This document shows, one piece after another, positions 17,206-27,504 of a stretch of 48,736 nt of DNA. The position numbers were made by a program, and so were the translations under genes. Origin of the DNA: Cellulomonas sp. (GTDB lineage: Bacteria; Actinomycetota; Actinomycetes; Actinomycetales; Cellulomonadaceae); assembly GCA_031178625.1 (NCBI GenBank), contig JAPSIR010000004.1, positions 1 through 48,736 on the forward strand, in the 5' to 3' direction. The first letter of the stretch is position 1. Each line of letters begins with the position of its first letter. The notes beneath the pieces were generated by a model, which was not told the DNA's origin, made no database searches, and saw nothing but the letters and a program-made list of their open reading frames with translations.

Positions 17206-20171
17206 GCGGGCACCACGTTGACGAGCTTGGGTGCCCGCACGATGACGGTGCGCACGCCGCGGCCGTCGAGCGCGCGCTGCACGCCCGCGTCGGCGAGTGC
17301 GATCTCACGGAGCTCGTCGTCGCCGACGGACGGGGACACCTCGGCCCGACCGCGGACCTTGCCGGCGACCTGGAGGACGCACGTCACCGTCTCCTCGACC
17401 AGGTACGCCGGGTCCGCCTCCGGGAACCGCGCGTGCACGACCGAGCGGTCGTGGCCCAGGCGCTGCCACAGCTCGTCGGCGATGTGCGGCGCGACGGGCG
17501 CCGTCATCACGACGAGCGCCTCGACCGCGGCGCGCGGCGCGCGGTCCAGCGTCGTCAGGTGGTTGTTGAGGACGATCAGCTTGGCGATGGCGGTGTTGAT
17601 GCGCATCGCCTCCATGTCGTCCCGCACGTCCGCGACCGTGCGGTGCAGCAGCCGGAGCGTCTCGGTCGACGGCGCGTCGTCGGACACGACGAGCTCGCCG
17701 GTCCGCTCGTCGACGACGTTGCGCCACAGCCGCTGCAGGAAGCGCTGCGCCCCGACGACCGCGCGCGTCTCCCACGGGCGCGACAGGTCCAGCGGGCCCA
17801 TCGACATCTCGTAGACGCGCAGGGTGTCGGCGCCGTACGCCTCGTACATCTCGTCGGGCGAGACGACGTTCTTCAGCGACTTGCCGATCTTCCCGTACTC
17901 GCGGTGCGCGGGCTCGCCCTGGTAGCTGAAGCCGGTCGGGGACGCCTCGTCCTCGACGACCTCCGCCGCCGGGACGTGCACGCCGCGGTCGTCGGTGTAC
18001 GCGTACGCCTGGATGTAGCCCTGGTTGAAGAGCTTGTGGAAGGGCTCCGCGCTGCGCACGTGCCCCAGGTCGTACAGCACCTTGTGCCAGAAGCGCGCGT
18101 ACAGCAGGTGCAGGACGGCGTGCTCGACGCCGCCCACGTACAGGTCGACGCCACCGACCGAGCCGGCCTGCTGGTGGCCGTGGCCCGGGCCGAGCCAGTA
18201 CTGCTCCAGCTCCGGGTCCACGACCGCGTCCGCGGACCGCGGGTCCAGGTAGCGCAGGTGGTACCAGCAGGAGCCCGCCCAGTTCGGCATGGTGTTGGCG
18301 TCGCGGCGGTAGCGCTTGCGGCCGTCGCCCAGGTCGAGCTCGACGTGCAGCCAGTCCTCGTTGCGCCCCAGCGGCGGCTCCGGCTCGGAGTCCGCGTCGT
18401 CGGGCGCGTAGGTGCGCGGCGAGAAGTCCGGTACGTCCGGCAGCTCGACGGGGAGGGCCGAGTCGGGCAGCGCGATGGGCGTGTCGTCCTCGTCGTAGAC
18501 GATCGGGAACGGCTCGCCCCAGTACCGCTGGCGGCTGAACAGCCAGTCGCGCAGGCGGTACGTGACCGTCTTCTCCCCCGCGCCGCGCTCCGCCAGCCAC
18601 GCGACGACGCGCTCCTTGGCGTCCGCGACGGTCAGGCCGTTCAGGTCGAGCTCGTCGTTCGCGGAGTTGACGACGACGCCGTCGCCGGTCCGCGCACCCT
18701 CCGGCGCGTCGTCGGGCGCGTCGATCGTGTGGACGACGGGCAGCTCGAACGCCTGGGCGAACGCGAAGTCGCGCTCGTCACCGCCGGGCACCGCCATGAT
18801 CGCGCCCGTGCCGTAGCCCATGAGCACGTAGTCGGCCGTGAACACCGGCAGCAGCGCGCCGTTGACGGGGTTGACGGCCAGGTGGCCGGTGAACACGCCG
18901 GTCTTGCGGCCCGCGTCCTGCTGGCGCTCGACGGCGGTCTTCGCGGCCGCCTCGGCCCGGTACGCCGCGACGGCGTCGGCGGGCGCGGCGTGGCCGCCGG
19001 TCCACACGTCGTGCGTGCCGTCGGGCCAGGCTGCGGGCACCTCGTCCAGCAGCGGGTGCTCGGGGGCGACGACCATGAACGTCGCGCCGAACAACGTGTC
19101 GGGGCGCGTCGTGAACACCTCGACGGCCTCGCCGCCCTGCACCGCGAAGCGCACGCGGGCACCCGTCGAGCGGCCGATCCAGTGCCGCTGCATCGAGCGG
19201 ACCTTCTCGGGCCAGTCGATGTGGTCGAGGTCGTCCGTCAGGCGGTCGGCGTACGCGGTGATGCGCATGTTCCACTGGCGCAGGTTGCGCTGGAACACCG
19301 GGAAGTTGCCGCGCTCGGACCGGCCGTCCGCGGTGACCTCCTCGTTCGCCAGCACGGTGCCCAGGCCGGGGGCCCAGTTGACGGGCGTCTCGGAGAGGTA
19401 CGCCAGGCGGCGGCTGTCGACGACGCGGCGGCGCGCCGTCGCGTCCAGCTCGGCCCACGTCGCGCCGGCGGGCACGCCCGGGATGCCGTCGGGCACGGGA
19501 CGCACGCCGCGCTCGAGCTCGTCGACCAGCTCCGCGACGGGGCGCGCGCGCCCGCGGCCGCCGTCCGGGCGGACCGCGTCCTCGTCGTACCAGGCGCCGA
19601 ACACCTGCAGGAAGATCCACTGCGTCCAGCGGACGTAGTCGGGGTCGATCGTCGCGAACGTCCGGCGCGGGTCGTGCGCCAGGCCCAGGCGGCGCAGCTG
19701 GCGCTGCATGATCGCGATGTTCGCCTCGGTGGTCGTGCGCGGGTGCTGCCCGGTCTGCACGGCGTACTGCTCGGCGGGCAGGCCGAACGCGTCGAAGCCC
19801 AGTGCGTGCAGGACGTTGTCCCCGCACATGCGCCGGTACCGGCCGACGACGTCGGTCGCGATGTACCCCAGCGGGTGGCCCACGTGCAGGCCCGCGCCCG
19901 AGGGGTACGGGAACATGTCCATCACGTAGAACGGCCGCGCCGCCGGGTCGGCGTGGTTGCCCTCGCCGTCGGTGAGGTCGCCGACGGGGTTCGGCGTGAA
20001 GTAGGTGCCGCGACGCTCCCACTCGTCCTGCCAGCGCAGCTCGATCTGCTCGGCCAGCGCGGCGGTGTACCGGAAGGGGACGTCGTCGGGGGTGCTGCCC
20101 GGGGTTGTCGTACCGGAAGTTGTCGTACCGGGAGTGGTCGTACCGGGGGTGGTGCTGGGGGCCTGGCTCAT
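17202..20171 (-). CDS. leuS: Leucyl-tRNA synthetase
   Basis: [40 protein letters not shown] (KMSKS-like). Confidence 0.97.
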   Translation of the reverse strand: MSQAPSTTPGTTTPGTTTSGTTTPGSTPDDVPFRYTAALAEQIELRWQDEWERRGTYFTPNPVGDLTDGEGNHADPAARPFYVMDMFPYPSGAGLHVGHPLGYIATDVVGRYRRMCGDNVLHALGFDAFGLPAEQYAVQTGQHPRTTTEANIAIMQRQLRRLGLAHDPRRTFATIDPDYVRWTQWIFLQVFGAWYDEDAVRPDGGRGRARPVAELVDELERGVRPVPDGIPGVPAGATWAELDATARRRVVDSRRLAYLSETPVNWAPGLGTVLANEEVTADGRSERGNFPVFQRNLRQWNMRITAYADRLTDDLDHIDWPEKVRSMQRHWIGRSTGARVRFAVQGGEAVEVFTTRPDTLFGATFMVVAPEHPLLDEVPAAWPDGTHDVWTGGHAAPADAVAAYRAEAAAKTAVERQQDAGRKTGVFTGHLAVNPVNGALLPVFTADYVLMGYGTGAIMAVPGGDERDFAFAQAFELPVVHTIDAPDDAPEGARTGDGVVVNSANDELDLNGLTVADAKERVVAWLAERGAGEKTVTYRLRDWLFSRQRYWGEPFPIVYDEDDTPIALPDSALPVELPDVPDFSPRTYAPDDADSEPEPPLGRNEDWLHVELDLGDGRKRYRRDANTMPNWAGSCWYHLRYLDPRSADAVVDPELEQYWLGPGHGHQQAGSVGGVDLYVGGVEHAVLHLLYARFWHKVLYDLGHVRSAEPFHKLFNQGYIQAYAYTDDRGVHVPAAEVVEDEASPTGFSYQGEPAHREYGKIGKSLKNVVSPDEMYEAYGADTLRVYEMSMGPLDLSRPWETRAVVGAQRFLQRLWRNVVDERTGELVVSDDAPSTETLRLLHRTVADVRDDMEAMRINTAIAKLIVLNNHLTTLDRAPRAAVEALVVMTAPVAPHIADELWQRLGHDRSVVHARFPEADPAYLVEETVTCVLQVAGKVRGRAEVSPSVGDDELREIALADAGVQRALDGRGVRTVIVRAPKLVNVVPA
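20091..20150. repeat. 15-bp tandem repeats in the leuS N-terminal coding region (GTTTP units)
   Basis: tgtcgtaccggaagt / tgtcgtaccgggagt / ggtcgtaccgggggt. Confidence 0.85.
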
Positions 20172-20352
20172 GGTCGTCCTTCGCCGCGGTCTCGTCGGGG
20201 GTCAGCCGGCACGGCGCACACCGCGACGAGTGACCGGCCTAGGGGGTCTCGCCGCGGCGTCGAAGGAGGAGCGTCCTCACCAGCACGGGACGACCTTACC
20301 CCCGCCCCCGCCGGCCCGGACAACCGAGCGGGGCCGCGGCCACCCGGGCGGC

Positions 20353-21684
20353 TCATGCCCGTGCGGGGACCGTGGCGCGGCGGTCCGGCACCTCGTCGGG
20401 CACGGCGTCCGGGACGGCGTCCGGCACCTCGTCGGGCACGCCGTCCGGCGCGGTGTCCTGCACAGCGCGCGGCACGGCACCCGGCACGGCACCCGGCGCA
20501 GGGCCGCGGCCCACGGTGAGGACGACCACCAGCCCGAGCGCCGTGAGCCCGGCGCCGACCCACGCGGGTGCGAGCAGGCCCCACCCGCCCGCGATGACGA
20601 GGCCGCCGAGGAACGCGCCGGCGGCGTTGCCGAGGTTGAGCGCCGAGTGGCACAGCGCCGCGCCGAGCGACGGCGCGGCGGGCGAGACGTCCATGAGCCG
20701 CGTCTGCAGCGCGAGGCCGAGCACCTGCGACGTGACGCCGAGCAGCACGAGCGCGGGCACGACCGCCGCCGGCCACGGCCCGACGAGCGCGATGACGACG
20801 AGCACGACGATGGTGGCGACCATGCCGCCGACGACGGTGCCGAGCACGGACCGGTCGGCGAGGCGCCCGCCGAGCAGCGTGCCGACCGTCATGCCGACGC
20901 CGTACAGCGCGAGCACGAACGGCACGGTCGTCACGGCGAGACCGCTCACGTCGGTGAGGAGCGGCTTGACGTAGGAGTAGACGGCGAACATGCCGCCGAA
21001 CCCGATCGCCCCCGCGCCGAACGCCACCCACAGCGGGCCGTTGCGCAGGGCGGCGAGCTCGCCGCGCACGGTCGCGTCGGCGGCCGCCGGGAGCGACGGC
21101 GTCCAGGCGCGCAGCGCGACGAGCGTCGCGAGGCCGATGCCGCCGACCGCGACGAACGCCCACCGCCAGCCGACGGCGTGCCCGACCACCGACGACAGCG
21201 GCACGCCGACCGCGCAGGCGACCGTGAGGCCGGCCATCATGGCCGACACCGCGCGGCCGCGGCGCTCGGGCCCGACGACGGCGGTGCCCACGACGGCCCC
21301 GACGCCGAAGAACGCGCCGTGCGGCAGCCCCGCCAGGAAGCGGGCGGCCACGAGCGTCTCGGCAGTGGGCGCGAACGCCGCGAGGACGTTGCCGACCGTG
21401 AACGCCGCCATGAGCAGGAGCAGGAGGCGACGGCGGTCGGTGCGGGCGCCGAGCGCGGCCAGCGTGGGGGCGCCGAGCACGACGCCGAGCGCGTACGCGG
21501 TGATCGCGTGGCCCGCGACCGGGATGGACACGTCGAGGTCCGTCGCGATCTCCGGCAGCAGGCCCATCGTGGCGAACTCGGTGGTGCCGATGCCGAAGCC
21601 GCCGAGGGCGAGCGCCAGCAGCGCCGTACGGGCACGCCGGGCGGAGGGGGCCGCGGCGGTGGCGGGCGGGGCGGTGACGGTCAC
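20353..21684 (-). CDS. MFS transporter (AraJ/Cmr-like drug or sugar efflux)
   Basis: LALGGFGIGTTEFATMGLLPEIATDLDVSIPVAGHAITAYALGVVLGAP; start GTG 21684 preferred over 21723. Confidence 0.85.
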   Translation of the reverse strand: MTVTAPPATAAAPSARRARTALLALALGGFGIGTTEFATMGLLPEIATDLDVSIPVAGHAITAYALGVVLGAPTLAALGARTDRRRLLLLLMAAFTVGNVLAAFAPTAETLVAARFLAGLPHGAFFGVGAVVGTAVVGPERRGRAVSAMMAGLTVACAVGVPLSSVVGHAVGWRWAFVAVGGIGLATLVALRAWTPSLPAAADATVRGELAALRNGPLWVAFGAGAIGFGGMFAVYSYVKPLLTDVSGLAVTTVPFVLALYGVGMTVGTLLGGRLADRSVLGTVVGGMVATIVVLVVIALVGPWPAAVVPALVLLGVTSQVLGLALQTRLMDVSPAAPSLGAALCHSALNLGNAAGAFLGGLVIAGGWGLLAPAWVGAGLTALGLVVVLTVGRGPAPGAVPGAVPRAVQDTAPDGVPDEVPDAVPDAVPDEVPDRRATVPARA

Positions 21685-21689
21685 GCGAC

Positions 21690-21705
21690 CTCGAATCGAT
21701 TCGAG
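21690..21705. promoter_or_regulatory. 16-bp perfect palindrome upstream of the MFS gene
   Basis: ctcgaatcgattcgag. Confidence 0.5.
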
Positions 21706-21751
21706 CACGGATCGAGGGGACACCGTCGGCCGCTCGGGGGATGAGGCCAGA

Positions 21752-22444
21752 CTACGCCGCGACCGGCGCGGCGAGCCAGATGGCGCTCGCCGCGACCTCG
21801 CCGAGCTCCACGCGCGCGGGCGGCACGCCGTCGATCTCGACGCTGACCACCCCGGTGACGGCTCGGCGCTCGTCGAGCCGCACCCGGGCGTCGAGGACCA
21901 GCCCCACGTCGTCGAGGTACCGCAGCAGCTCCGGGTCCGCGTCCGAGATCCGCGCCACGACGTACTCGCCGGGCTCGACCTCCCACATCACGCGAGCGTC
22001 CGGCAGGTGCACCGTGCCGTCCGGGCCCGGGATGGGGTCGCCGTGCGGGTCGCGGTCCGGGTGGCCGAGCAGCTCGGCGACGCGCTCGACGAACCGGTCG
22101 CTCACGGCGTGCTCCAGCACCTCGGCCTCGTCGTGGACCTCGTCCCACGCGTAGCCGAGCTTCTCGACGAGGTACGTCTCGATGAGCCGGTGGCGACGCA
22201 CCATCACGACCGCGTGCGCGCGGCCGACGTCCGTCAGCTCGACCGCGCCGTACGGCCGGTGGGTCACCAGCCCCGCGTCCGCGAGCCGGCGGACGGTCTC
22301 CGACACCGTGGAGGCGCCGACACCGAGGCGGCCCGCCAGGAGCTTGGTCGTCACCGGCGCGTCGGACCACTCCTGGGCACCCCAGATGACCTTGAGGTAG
22401 TCCTGGCCGACGGCCGTCAGCGGGGCGGGGCTGTCCGAGGTCAC
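21752..22444 (-). CDS. DtxR/MntR-family metal-dependent transcriptional regulator
   Basis: GQDYLKVIWGAQEWSDAPVTTKLLAGRLGVGASTVSETVRRLADAGLVTHRPYGAVELTDVGR; GTG start 22444. Confidence 0.92.
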   Translation of the reverse strand: MTSDSPAPLTAVGQDYLKVIWGAQEWSDAPVTTKLLAGRLGVGASTVSETVRRLADAGLVTHRPYGAVELTDVGRAHAVVMVRRHRLIETYLVEKLGYAWDEVHDEAEVLEHAVSDRFVERVAELLGHPDRDPHGDPIPGPDGTVHLPDARVMWEVEPGEYVVARISDADPELLRYLDDVGLVLDARVRLDERRAVTGVVSVEIDGVPPARVELGEVAASAIWLAAPVAA

Positions 22445-22487
22445 GGGCACCAGGGTAGGACCGTCCGCGGCACGTCGGCCGCGTCGC

Positions 22488-24050
22488 TCAGTGCCCGTCC
22501 ACGCTCCAGTGCCACGGCTCCCCGGGCAGGTTCTCGAGCCCGTACGCGGCGGCGTGCTCCGCGAGCCACACGTAGCCGGCCGACGTCGAGCCGAGCGTGC
22601 GGCCGCCGACGGTGAAGTCGATCGCCAGGCCGCGCTCGTGCCGCGACGAGCCGGGCCGGGCGGTGCTCGGCGAGCAGGACGACGCCGGCGCCTCGTACAC
22701 GTGCCAGTCCGTGGGGCCGCAGTGCGCCCGCCGCAGCGCCACCTGCTGGTCACCGCTGCGCCAGCCGCCGCCCCGCAGCTCGACGCCGTCCGCGCGCGCG
22801 GCCTCGACGAGCGCGTCGACGGTCTCCGCCAGGCACGGGTGCACCCGGATGCCGCTGCGCGTGACCACCGTGTCCGCCTGCGCGACGGGGCCGTCGACGA
22901 GGTCGCAGTCCGTGGGCTGCGCGCCGGTCGGCACCCGCGCCTCCGGCGCGGCGACCTGCCACAGCACCTCGCCTACAGGGCCGTGCAGCACCACCGCCGC
23001 CTCCTCGAGCACGAGCCGTGCACCCGCGCGCCCCGCCGTGGCGGTGCTCCACACGGGCGCACCGGCGGCGTCGAGGAGCACGAGGTCGCCGTCCTCCTGC
23101 AGGCGCGCCGTCACACCGGTGGTCGTCCCGGACGTCCACAGCGGCTCGCCGTCGAACGTCACCACGAGGGCGCCGTCCGCGACCTCGACGCGCAGGTGCC
23201 CGGACGGCGAGCCGAGGGACGCACCGGCACCGAGCTCGCCACCGGGCGCGAGCTCGGGGGGCCCGATCGGCGCCCCGGACGACCACACGGGAGCGCCGGC
23301 CGCGTCGAGCAGCACGAGCGTCCCGTCGTCCTGGACGGCCAGCGTCGTGCCGCCCTGCCCGGCCGTCCGGCTGCGCCACAGCCACGCGCCGTCCTCGTCG
23401 ACGGCGACGAGGTTCCCGTCGGGACGCAGCTCGAGCGCGACCGCCGGTGCGGCCGGCGCGGCCGACGTCGCCGCCCGGTCCGCCGCGCCGGGGGTCCAGC
23501 GCACCGTGCCGTCGGGACCCATGAGCTGCACGCCCACGTCCGGCAGCACGAAGAGGTTGTGCAGGCCGTCGGGCGACGACAGCACGTCGCCCGCGTCGAG
23601 GCGCACCGGGCCGGAGAGGCTGGCGGGCTCCTGGGCGGTGCCGCTCTGCCACGCGACGGCGCCCGCCGCGTCGACGACCACGAGGTCGCCGTCGTCCCGC
23701 ACCTGCAGCGCTCCGCCCGCCGCCGCGGTGCCGGTGCGCCACACCACGCCGCCGTCCGGCGCGACGAGCTCGACGTCGCCCGCCTCGGTCGCGCGCAGGG
23801 TCGAGCCCGGCACGCCCCGGCCCGACGACCAGCGGACCTTCCCGTCGACCCCGTAGAGGCCGAGCGCACCGTCCGGCTGGACCACCAGCGTGTGCGCGCC
23901 GCCCGGCGCGAGCAGCGCCTGCCCGGCGCTCAGCGTCTCGTTCGCGCGCAGGGCGTCCTCGCCGGCGACTGCCGTCGCGGGGCCGCCCAGGGCGACGAGG
24001 AGCGCCGCGGCGAGCGGCACGGCCAGGACGACGACGGACGCACGGCGCAC
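22488..24050 (-). CDS. Secreted bulb-type lectin repeats fused to M15-type D-Ala-D-Ala carboxypeptidase-like domain
   Basis: Repeated (L/V)xxDGxLVLLDAAGAPVWSSG units; C-terminal LRGGGWRSGDQQVALRRAHCG...SRHERGLAIDF...PWHWSV. Confidence 0.8.
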   Translation of the reverse strand: MRRASVVVLAVPLAAALLVALGGPATAVAGEDALRANETLSAGQALLAPGGAHTLVVQPDGALGLYGVDGKVRWSSGRGVPGSTLRATEAGDVELVAPDGGVVWRTGTAAAGGALQVRDDGDLVVVDAAGAVAWQSGTAQEPASLSGPVRLDAGDVLSSPDGLHNLFVLPDVGVQLMGPDGTVRWTPGAADRAATSAAPAAPAVALELRPDGNLVAVDEDGAWLWRSRTAGQGGTTLAVQDDGTLVLLDAAGAPVWSSGAPIGPPELAPGGELGAGASLGSPSGHLRVEVADGALVVTFDGEPLWTSGTTTGVTARLQEDGDLVLLDAAGAPVWSTATAGRAGARLVLEEAAVVLHGPVGEVLWQVAAPEARVPTGAQPTDCDLVDGPVAQADTVVTRSGIRVHPCLAETVDALVEAARADGVELRGGGWRSGDQQVALRRAHCGPTDWHVYEAPASSCSPSTARPGSSRHERGLAIDFTVGGRTLGSTSAGYVWLAEHAAAYGLENLPGEPWHWSVDGH

Positions 24051-24163
24051 GCGGTTCCCTCCCCCGAGGTCACCGGCGGCCACCCCCTGCGGCCGTCGGC
24101 TGCACCAGGGCAGCACCTCCGTCGCCGATGCGCAAGACCCCGTCCGCCCCTGGGGTCAGGTGT

Positions 24164-26182
24164 TCACCCGCCGTCGACGGCGCCGTCGCCGTCGACGGGC
24201 ACGTCGCCCGCGCCGGTGCCCTCCGTGGCCGGCTCGTCGGCGCCCGGCTCGTCCGCGCCCGGCTCGTCCGCGCCCGGCTCGTCGCCGTCAGGCTCCACGA
24301 CGTCCGGCCACGGCTGCCGGTCCTCGACCGTCACCGTCGCGTCGGGCGCCACGCGCACGACCTGCACGTCGAGGAAGCGGCGGTCCCGCGGGTCGAACCG
24401 CAGCAGCGTGAGCTCCGCGACGCCGCGCAGCGGGCCGACCGTCGGCTGCCCGAGCGTCGCGCCGGCCGTGCTCGAGCTGATGTACCGGATGCCGAGGCCG
24501 ACCTGCTCGGGACCGACGCGGCGGTGGTAGTGACCGGACACCTGTGCCGGCACACAGCCTTCCTCGAGCGCCTCGTCGCCGGCGGTCGGGGTGTGCACGA
24601 GCAGCAGGTCGACGTCGCCGTCGTCGCACGCCGTCTCCGCGAGCCGGCGGGCCTGCTCGCCCGGCGTCTCCTGCGCCGCCGTCGTGCCGCCGCCGACGCG
24701 CGTCTCGTTGGCGTCCCGGTCGCCGAGCACGCGCAGGCCCGCGACGTCGACCACGGACCCGTCCAGCACGGTCGCGCCCGCACGGGCGTACCGGCGCGTC
24801 GTGTCGCGCGAGTCGTGGTTGCCGGGCGACGTGACGAGCGGGACGCCCGACGGGACCGTGCGCGCGAACGAGGTCACGCAGTACTGCTCGACCGACGTGC
24901 CGTTCATCGTGGTGTCGCCCGCGTCGAGGACCGCGTCGACGCCGGCCAGGTCGGCGAGCGTGCCGACCAGGGGCGCCATGCCGACGTTGCAGTGCAGGTC
25001 CGAGATGACGAGCAGCGTGACCGGCTCCACCGGCTCCTCGTCGTCGCCGCCGCGCGTGGCGTCGGCCGTGGGCGTCGGGTCCGACGGAGCGCCCGGACCC
25101 TGGCGGGCGGGCGCGTCGTCGGCGCCGTCCGCCCCACCACCCGGCGGCGCGTCGCCGGCGGCGGCGCCGTCGGCACCGGCCCCCGCGTCCTGCGCGCCCG
25201 CACCCTCTGCGCCCGCGCCGTCCGCGTCCGCGCCGTTCGGGTCCGCGCCGTCCGTGTCCGCGCCGCCGACGTCGGCGCCGTCCGCCCCCGCACCCTCCGC
25301 GCCCGCGCCGTCCGCGTCCGCGCCGTCCGCGGCCGCCTCCTCGGCGCGGCGCTCCTCGTCCTGCGCCCACTCGTCCCACGCCGACGCGAGCGCGACGTCC
25401 GCCCTCGCGTAGAAGTCCTGGTTGGCGCGCCACGCGTCGACGGCGTAGCCGCCGTACGTGTCGATGACGCCGCCGAGCCGCCCGGTGACGCGGGCGCCTG
25501 CGAGCGGGGTGCCGTCGAAGACGGCGGACGCGACGACGCGGGGCTGCGGCTGGTCGGTGGGGGCGACGCTCGAGGTGAGCAGCGTCGCCCCGAGGACGAG
25601 CGTGAGAGCGGCCGCGACCGCGGGACGCCGGTGCGGGCGCAGGGCTGCGGCGAGCTGTGCCCGCCGCTCGGCGCCGAGCAGCAGCCGTCCCGCCCACCAC
25701 ACGGCGGTCAGCACGAGCAGGGCGACGAGCGAGCGCGCCGCGGCGTCGGCCGCGATCGCGACCGCGACGTCCCGCACGGCCGCCTCGGGCCCGGAGAAGA
25801 ACTGCAGGTACGCGGTCAGGTCGTCGCCGAGCGCCTGCAGCGTCGTCGCCTCACCCAGCTCGGTGACCTGCGCCGGGATCTCCTGCACCGTCGCGCGGGC
25901 ACCGAGCGTCAGCGGCAGGGGCGAGTCGATCTGCAGCGTGCCCAGCGGGCCGAGGTCGATGGTCACCGTCGCGTCGGTGGTGACGTCGTACCGCGTGACG
26001 TGCGGGCCGAGCGACGCCTGCACCGACGCGGTCGTCACGCCGAAGACCAGGGACGCGACCACGGCCAGCAGTGCGAGGAGCACCGTCGACGGCCGGGGCG
26101 CGCGCAGCCGGACGGGTCGGCGCCACCACGGCGGGCCGACGGGTGCCCCGTCAGCCGGGGGTGCGCTGCGCGGGTCGTCCAT
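24164..26182 (-). CDS. Membrane-anchored metallophosphoesterase
   Basis: VTLLVISDLHCNVGMAPLVGTLADLAGVDAVLDAGDTTMNGT...SPGNHDSRDT...VSGHYHRR; hydrophobic N-terminal segments. Confidence 0.88.
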   Translation of the reverse strand: MDDPRSAPPADGAPVGPPWWRRPVRLRAPRPSTVLLALLAVVASLVFGVTTASVQASLGPHVTRYDVTTDATVTIDLGPLGTLQIDSPLPLTLGARATVQEIPAQVTELGEATTLQALGDDLTAYLQFFSGPEAAVRDVAVAIAADAAARSLVALLVLTAVWWAGRLLLGAERRAQLAAALRPHRRPAVAAALTLVLGATLLTSSVAPTDQPQPRVVASAVFDGTPLAGARVTGRLGGVIDTYGGYAVDAWRANQDFYARADVALASAWDEWAQDEERRAEEAAADGADADGAGAEGAGADGADVGGADTDGADPNGADADGAGAEGAGAQDAGAGADGAAAGDAPPGGGADGADDAPARQGPGAPSDPTPTADATRGGDDEEPVEPVTLLVISDLHCNVGMAPLVGTLADLAGVDAVLDAGDTTMNGTSVEQYCVTSFARTVPSGVPLVTSPGNHDSRDTTRRYARAGATVLDGSVVDVAGLRVLGDRDANETRVGGGTTAAQETPGEQARRLAETACDDGDVDLLLVHTPTAGDEALEEGCVPAQVSGHYHRRVGPEQVGLGIRYISSSTAGATLGQPTVGPLRGVAELTLLRFDPRDRRFLDVQVVRVAPDATVTVEDRQPWPDVVEPDGDEPGADEPGADEPGADEPATEGTGAGDVPVDGDGAVDGG
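25187..25330 (-). repeat. Low-complexity GAD/GAE(G) repeat region inside the metallophosphoesterase gene
   Basis: Protein ADGADADGAGAEGAGADGADVGGADTDGADPNGADADGAGAEGAGAQDAGAG. Confidence 0.8.
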
Positions 26183-26195
26183 CGGCGCCGAGCCT

Positions 26196-26699
26196 ATGCT
26201 CGGCCGGGTGCGCGCGCGTCCTTACGAGCTGACGTCGGTCTGGCACGTCCCGGCGCCGCCGCAGGAGTGCTGGGACGTCCTCGGCGACCCACGCATGACG
26301 TGGCCGCGGTGGTGGCGGGGCGTCGAGGCGCTCGACGTGCGGCCCGCCGCCGGGACGACCGGCTCCGCGGCCCGGCTGCGCTTCCGCTCCCCCGTCGGCT
26401 ACGCGCTCGTGCTCGACCTCGTCGTGGGCGCGGCCACGCCGCCCGAGCACGTGCGCCTGCACGTCGACGGCGACCTGCGCGGCCACGGCGACGTCCGGCT
26501 CACCGCGCCGGCGCCGGGCACGACGCGGGTCGACATCCGCTGGCACGTGCGCACGACGCGGCTCTGGATGAACGCCGTCGGCCCCGTCGCCGCGCCCGCC
26601 TTCGCGCTGGCGCACGCGGCGATGATGCGCAGCGGGGAGCGGGGGCTGCGCCGGCACCTCGCCGAGCGCAGCGGGACGGCCGGCCCGGCGGGGCCGTGA
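26196..26699 (+). CDS. SRPBCC (START-like/polyketide cyclase) family protein
   Basis: YELTSVWHVPAPPQECWDVLGDPRMTWPRWWRGVEALDV; alternative GTG start at 26208. Confidence 0.75.
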   Translation: MLGRVRARPYELTSVWHVPAPPQECWDVLGDPRMTWPRWWRGVEALDVRPAAGTTGSAARLRFRSPVGYALVLDLVVGAATPPEHVRLHVDGDLRGHGDVRLTAPAPGTTRVDIRWHVRTTRLWMNAVGPVAAPAFALAHAAMMRSGERGLRRHLAERSGTAGPAGP

Positions 26700-26702
26700 G
26701 GC

Positions 26703-26722
26703 GGCGCCGCCGGGCCGGCGCC
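26703..26722. terminator. GC hairpin between convergent SRPBCC and LLM genes
   Basis: ggcgccg-ccgggc-cggcgcc. Confidence 0.4.
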
Positions 26723-26727
26723 GAGGG

Positions 26728-27504
26728 TCAGAGCGCGTCGCGCCAGGCCAACCAGCGCTTCACGAGCGACAGGTCGTAGTCGGGCCCGCTCGTGCTCAGC
26801 GTCAGCAGCCGCACCCCCGCGTCGAGCCATTCCTGGGCCGTGTCGCCCGGCTCCTGCCCGTCGACGCCGATAGAGCGTGTGACGAGCGACGCCGTGTCGC
26901 GGCCGACCGCCGCGCCGTGCTCGTCGAGGATGCCGCTCTTGCGCCGCAGCGTCTCGACGTCGCCGAACGAGTGCCAGACGTCCGCGTGCTCCGCGACCAC
27001 GCGCAGCGTCTTACGCTCGCCGCCGCCGCCGATCATCACGGGGATCTTCCGCGTCGGGGCCGGGTTCATGGCCGCCCAGCGGGCCTTGATCCGCGGCATC
27101 GCCTGCGCCAGGTCGGCGATCCGCGCGCCGGCGGTGCCGAACTCGTAGCCGTACTCGTCGTAGTCCCGCTCGAACCAGCCCGCGCCGATGCCGAGGATCA
27201 GCCGCCCGCCGCTGATGTGGTCGACCGTGCGGGCCATGTCGGCCAGCAGGTCCGGGTTCCGGTAGGAGTTGCACGTGACGAGCGCGCCGATCTCGACGCG
27301 GCTCGTCTGCTCCGCCCACGCGCCCAGCATCGTCCAGCACTCGAAGTGCTTGCCGTCCGGGTCGCCGTACAGCGGGAAGAAGTGGTCCCAGTTGAAGATC
27401 ACGTCGACGCCGAGGTCCTCGGCGCGCAGCACGGCGTCGCGGATCTGCGCGTAGTCGGCGTGCTGCGGCTGCAGCTGGACGCCGATCCTGACGGGAGCGG
27501 TCAT
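26728..27504 (-). CDS. LLM-class F420-dependent oxidoreductase
   Basis: RIGVQLQPQHADYAQIRDAVLRAEDLGVDVIFNWDHFFPLYGDPDGKHFECWTMLGAWAEQTSRVEIGALVTCNSYRNPDLLADMA. Confidence 0.9.
   Translation of the reverse strand: MTAPVRIGVQLQPQHADYAQIRDAVLRAEDLGVDVIFNWDHFFPLYGDPDGKHFECWTMLGAWAEQTSRVEIGALVTCNSYRNPDLLADMARTVDHISGGRLILGIGAGWFERDYDEYGYEFGTAGARIADLAQAMPRIKARWAAMNPAPTRKIPVMIGGGGERKTLRVVAEHADVWHSFGDVETLRRKSGILDEHGAAVGRDTASLVTRSIGVDGQEPGDTAQEWLDAGVRLLTLSTSGPDYDLSLVKRWLAWRDAL

Noticed and set aside
20390-20500. Repeats at the MFS 3' end considered as a mobile or repeat element
   Set aside because: Encodes a VPDE/VPDA low-complexity C-terminal tail of the transporter; explained by coding repeats.
17433-20519. 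1028-aa + strand ORF opposite leuS
   Set aside because: Antisense shadow of leuS; composition typical of GC-bias artefacts.
25187-25330. Regular short-period repeats considered as CRISPR or a pentapeptide-repeat protein
   Set aside because: In-frame low-complexity GAD/GAG codon repeats with no unique spacers; not the A(D/N)LXX pentapeptide pattern.
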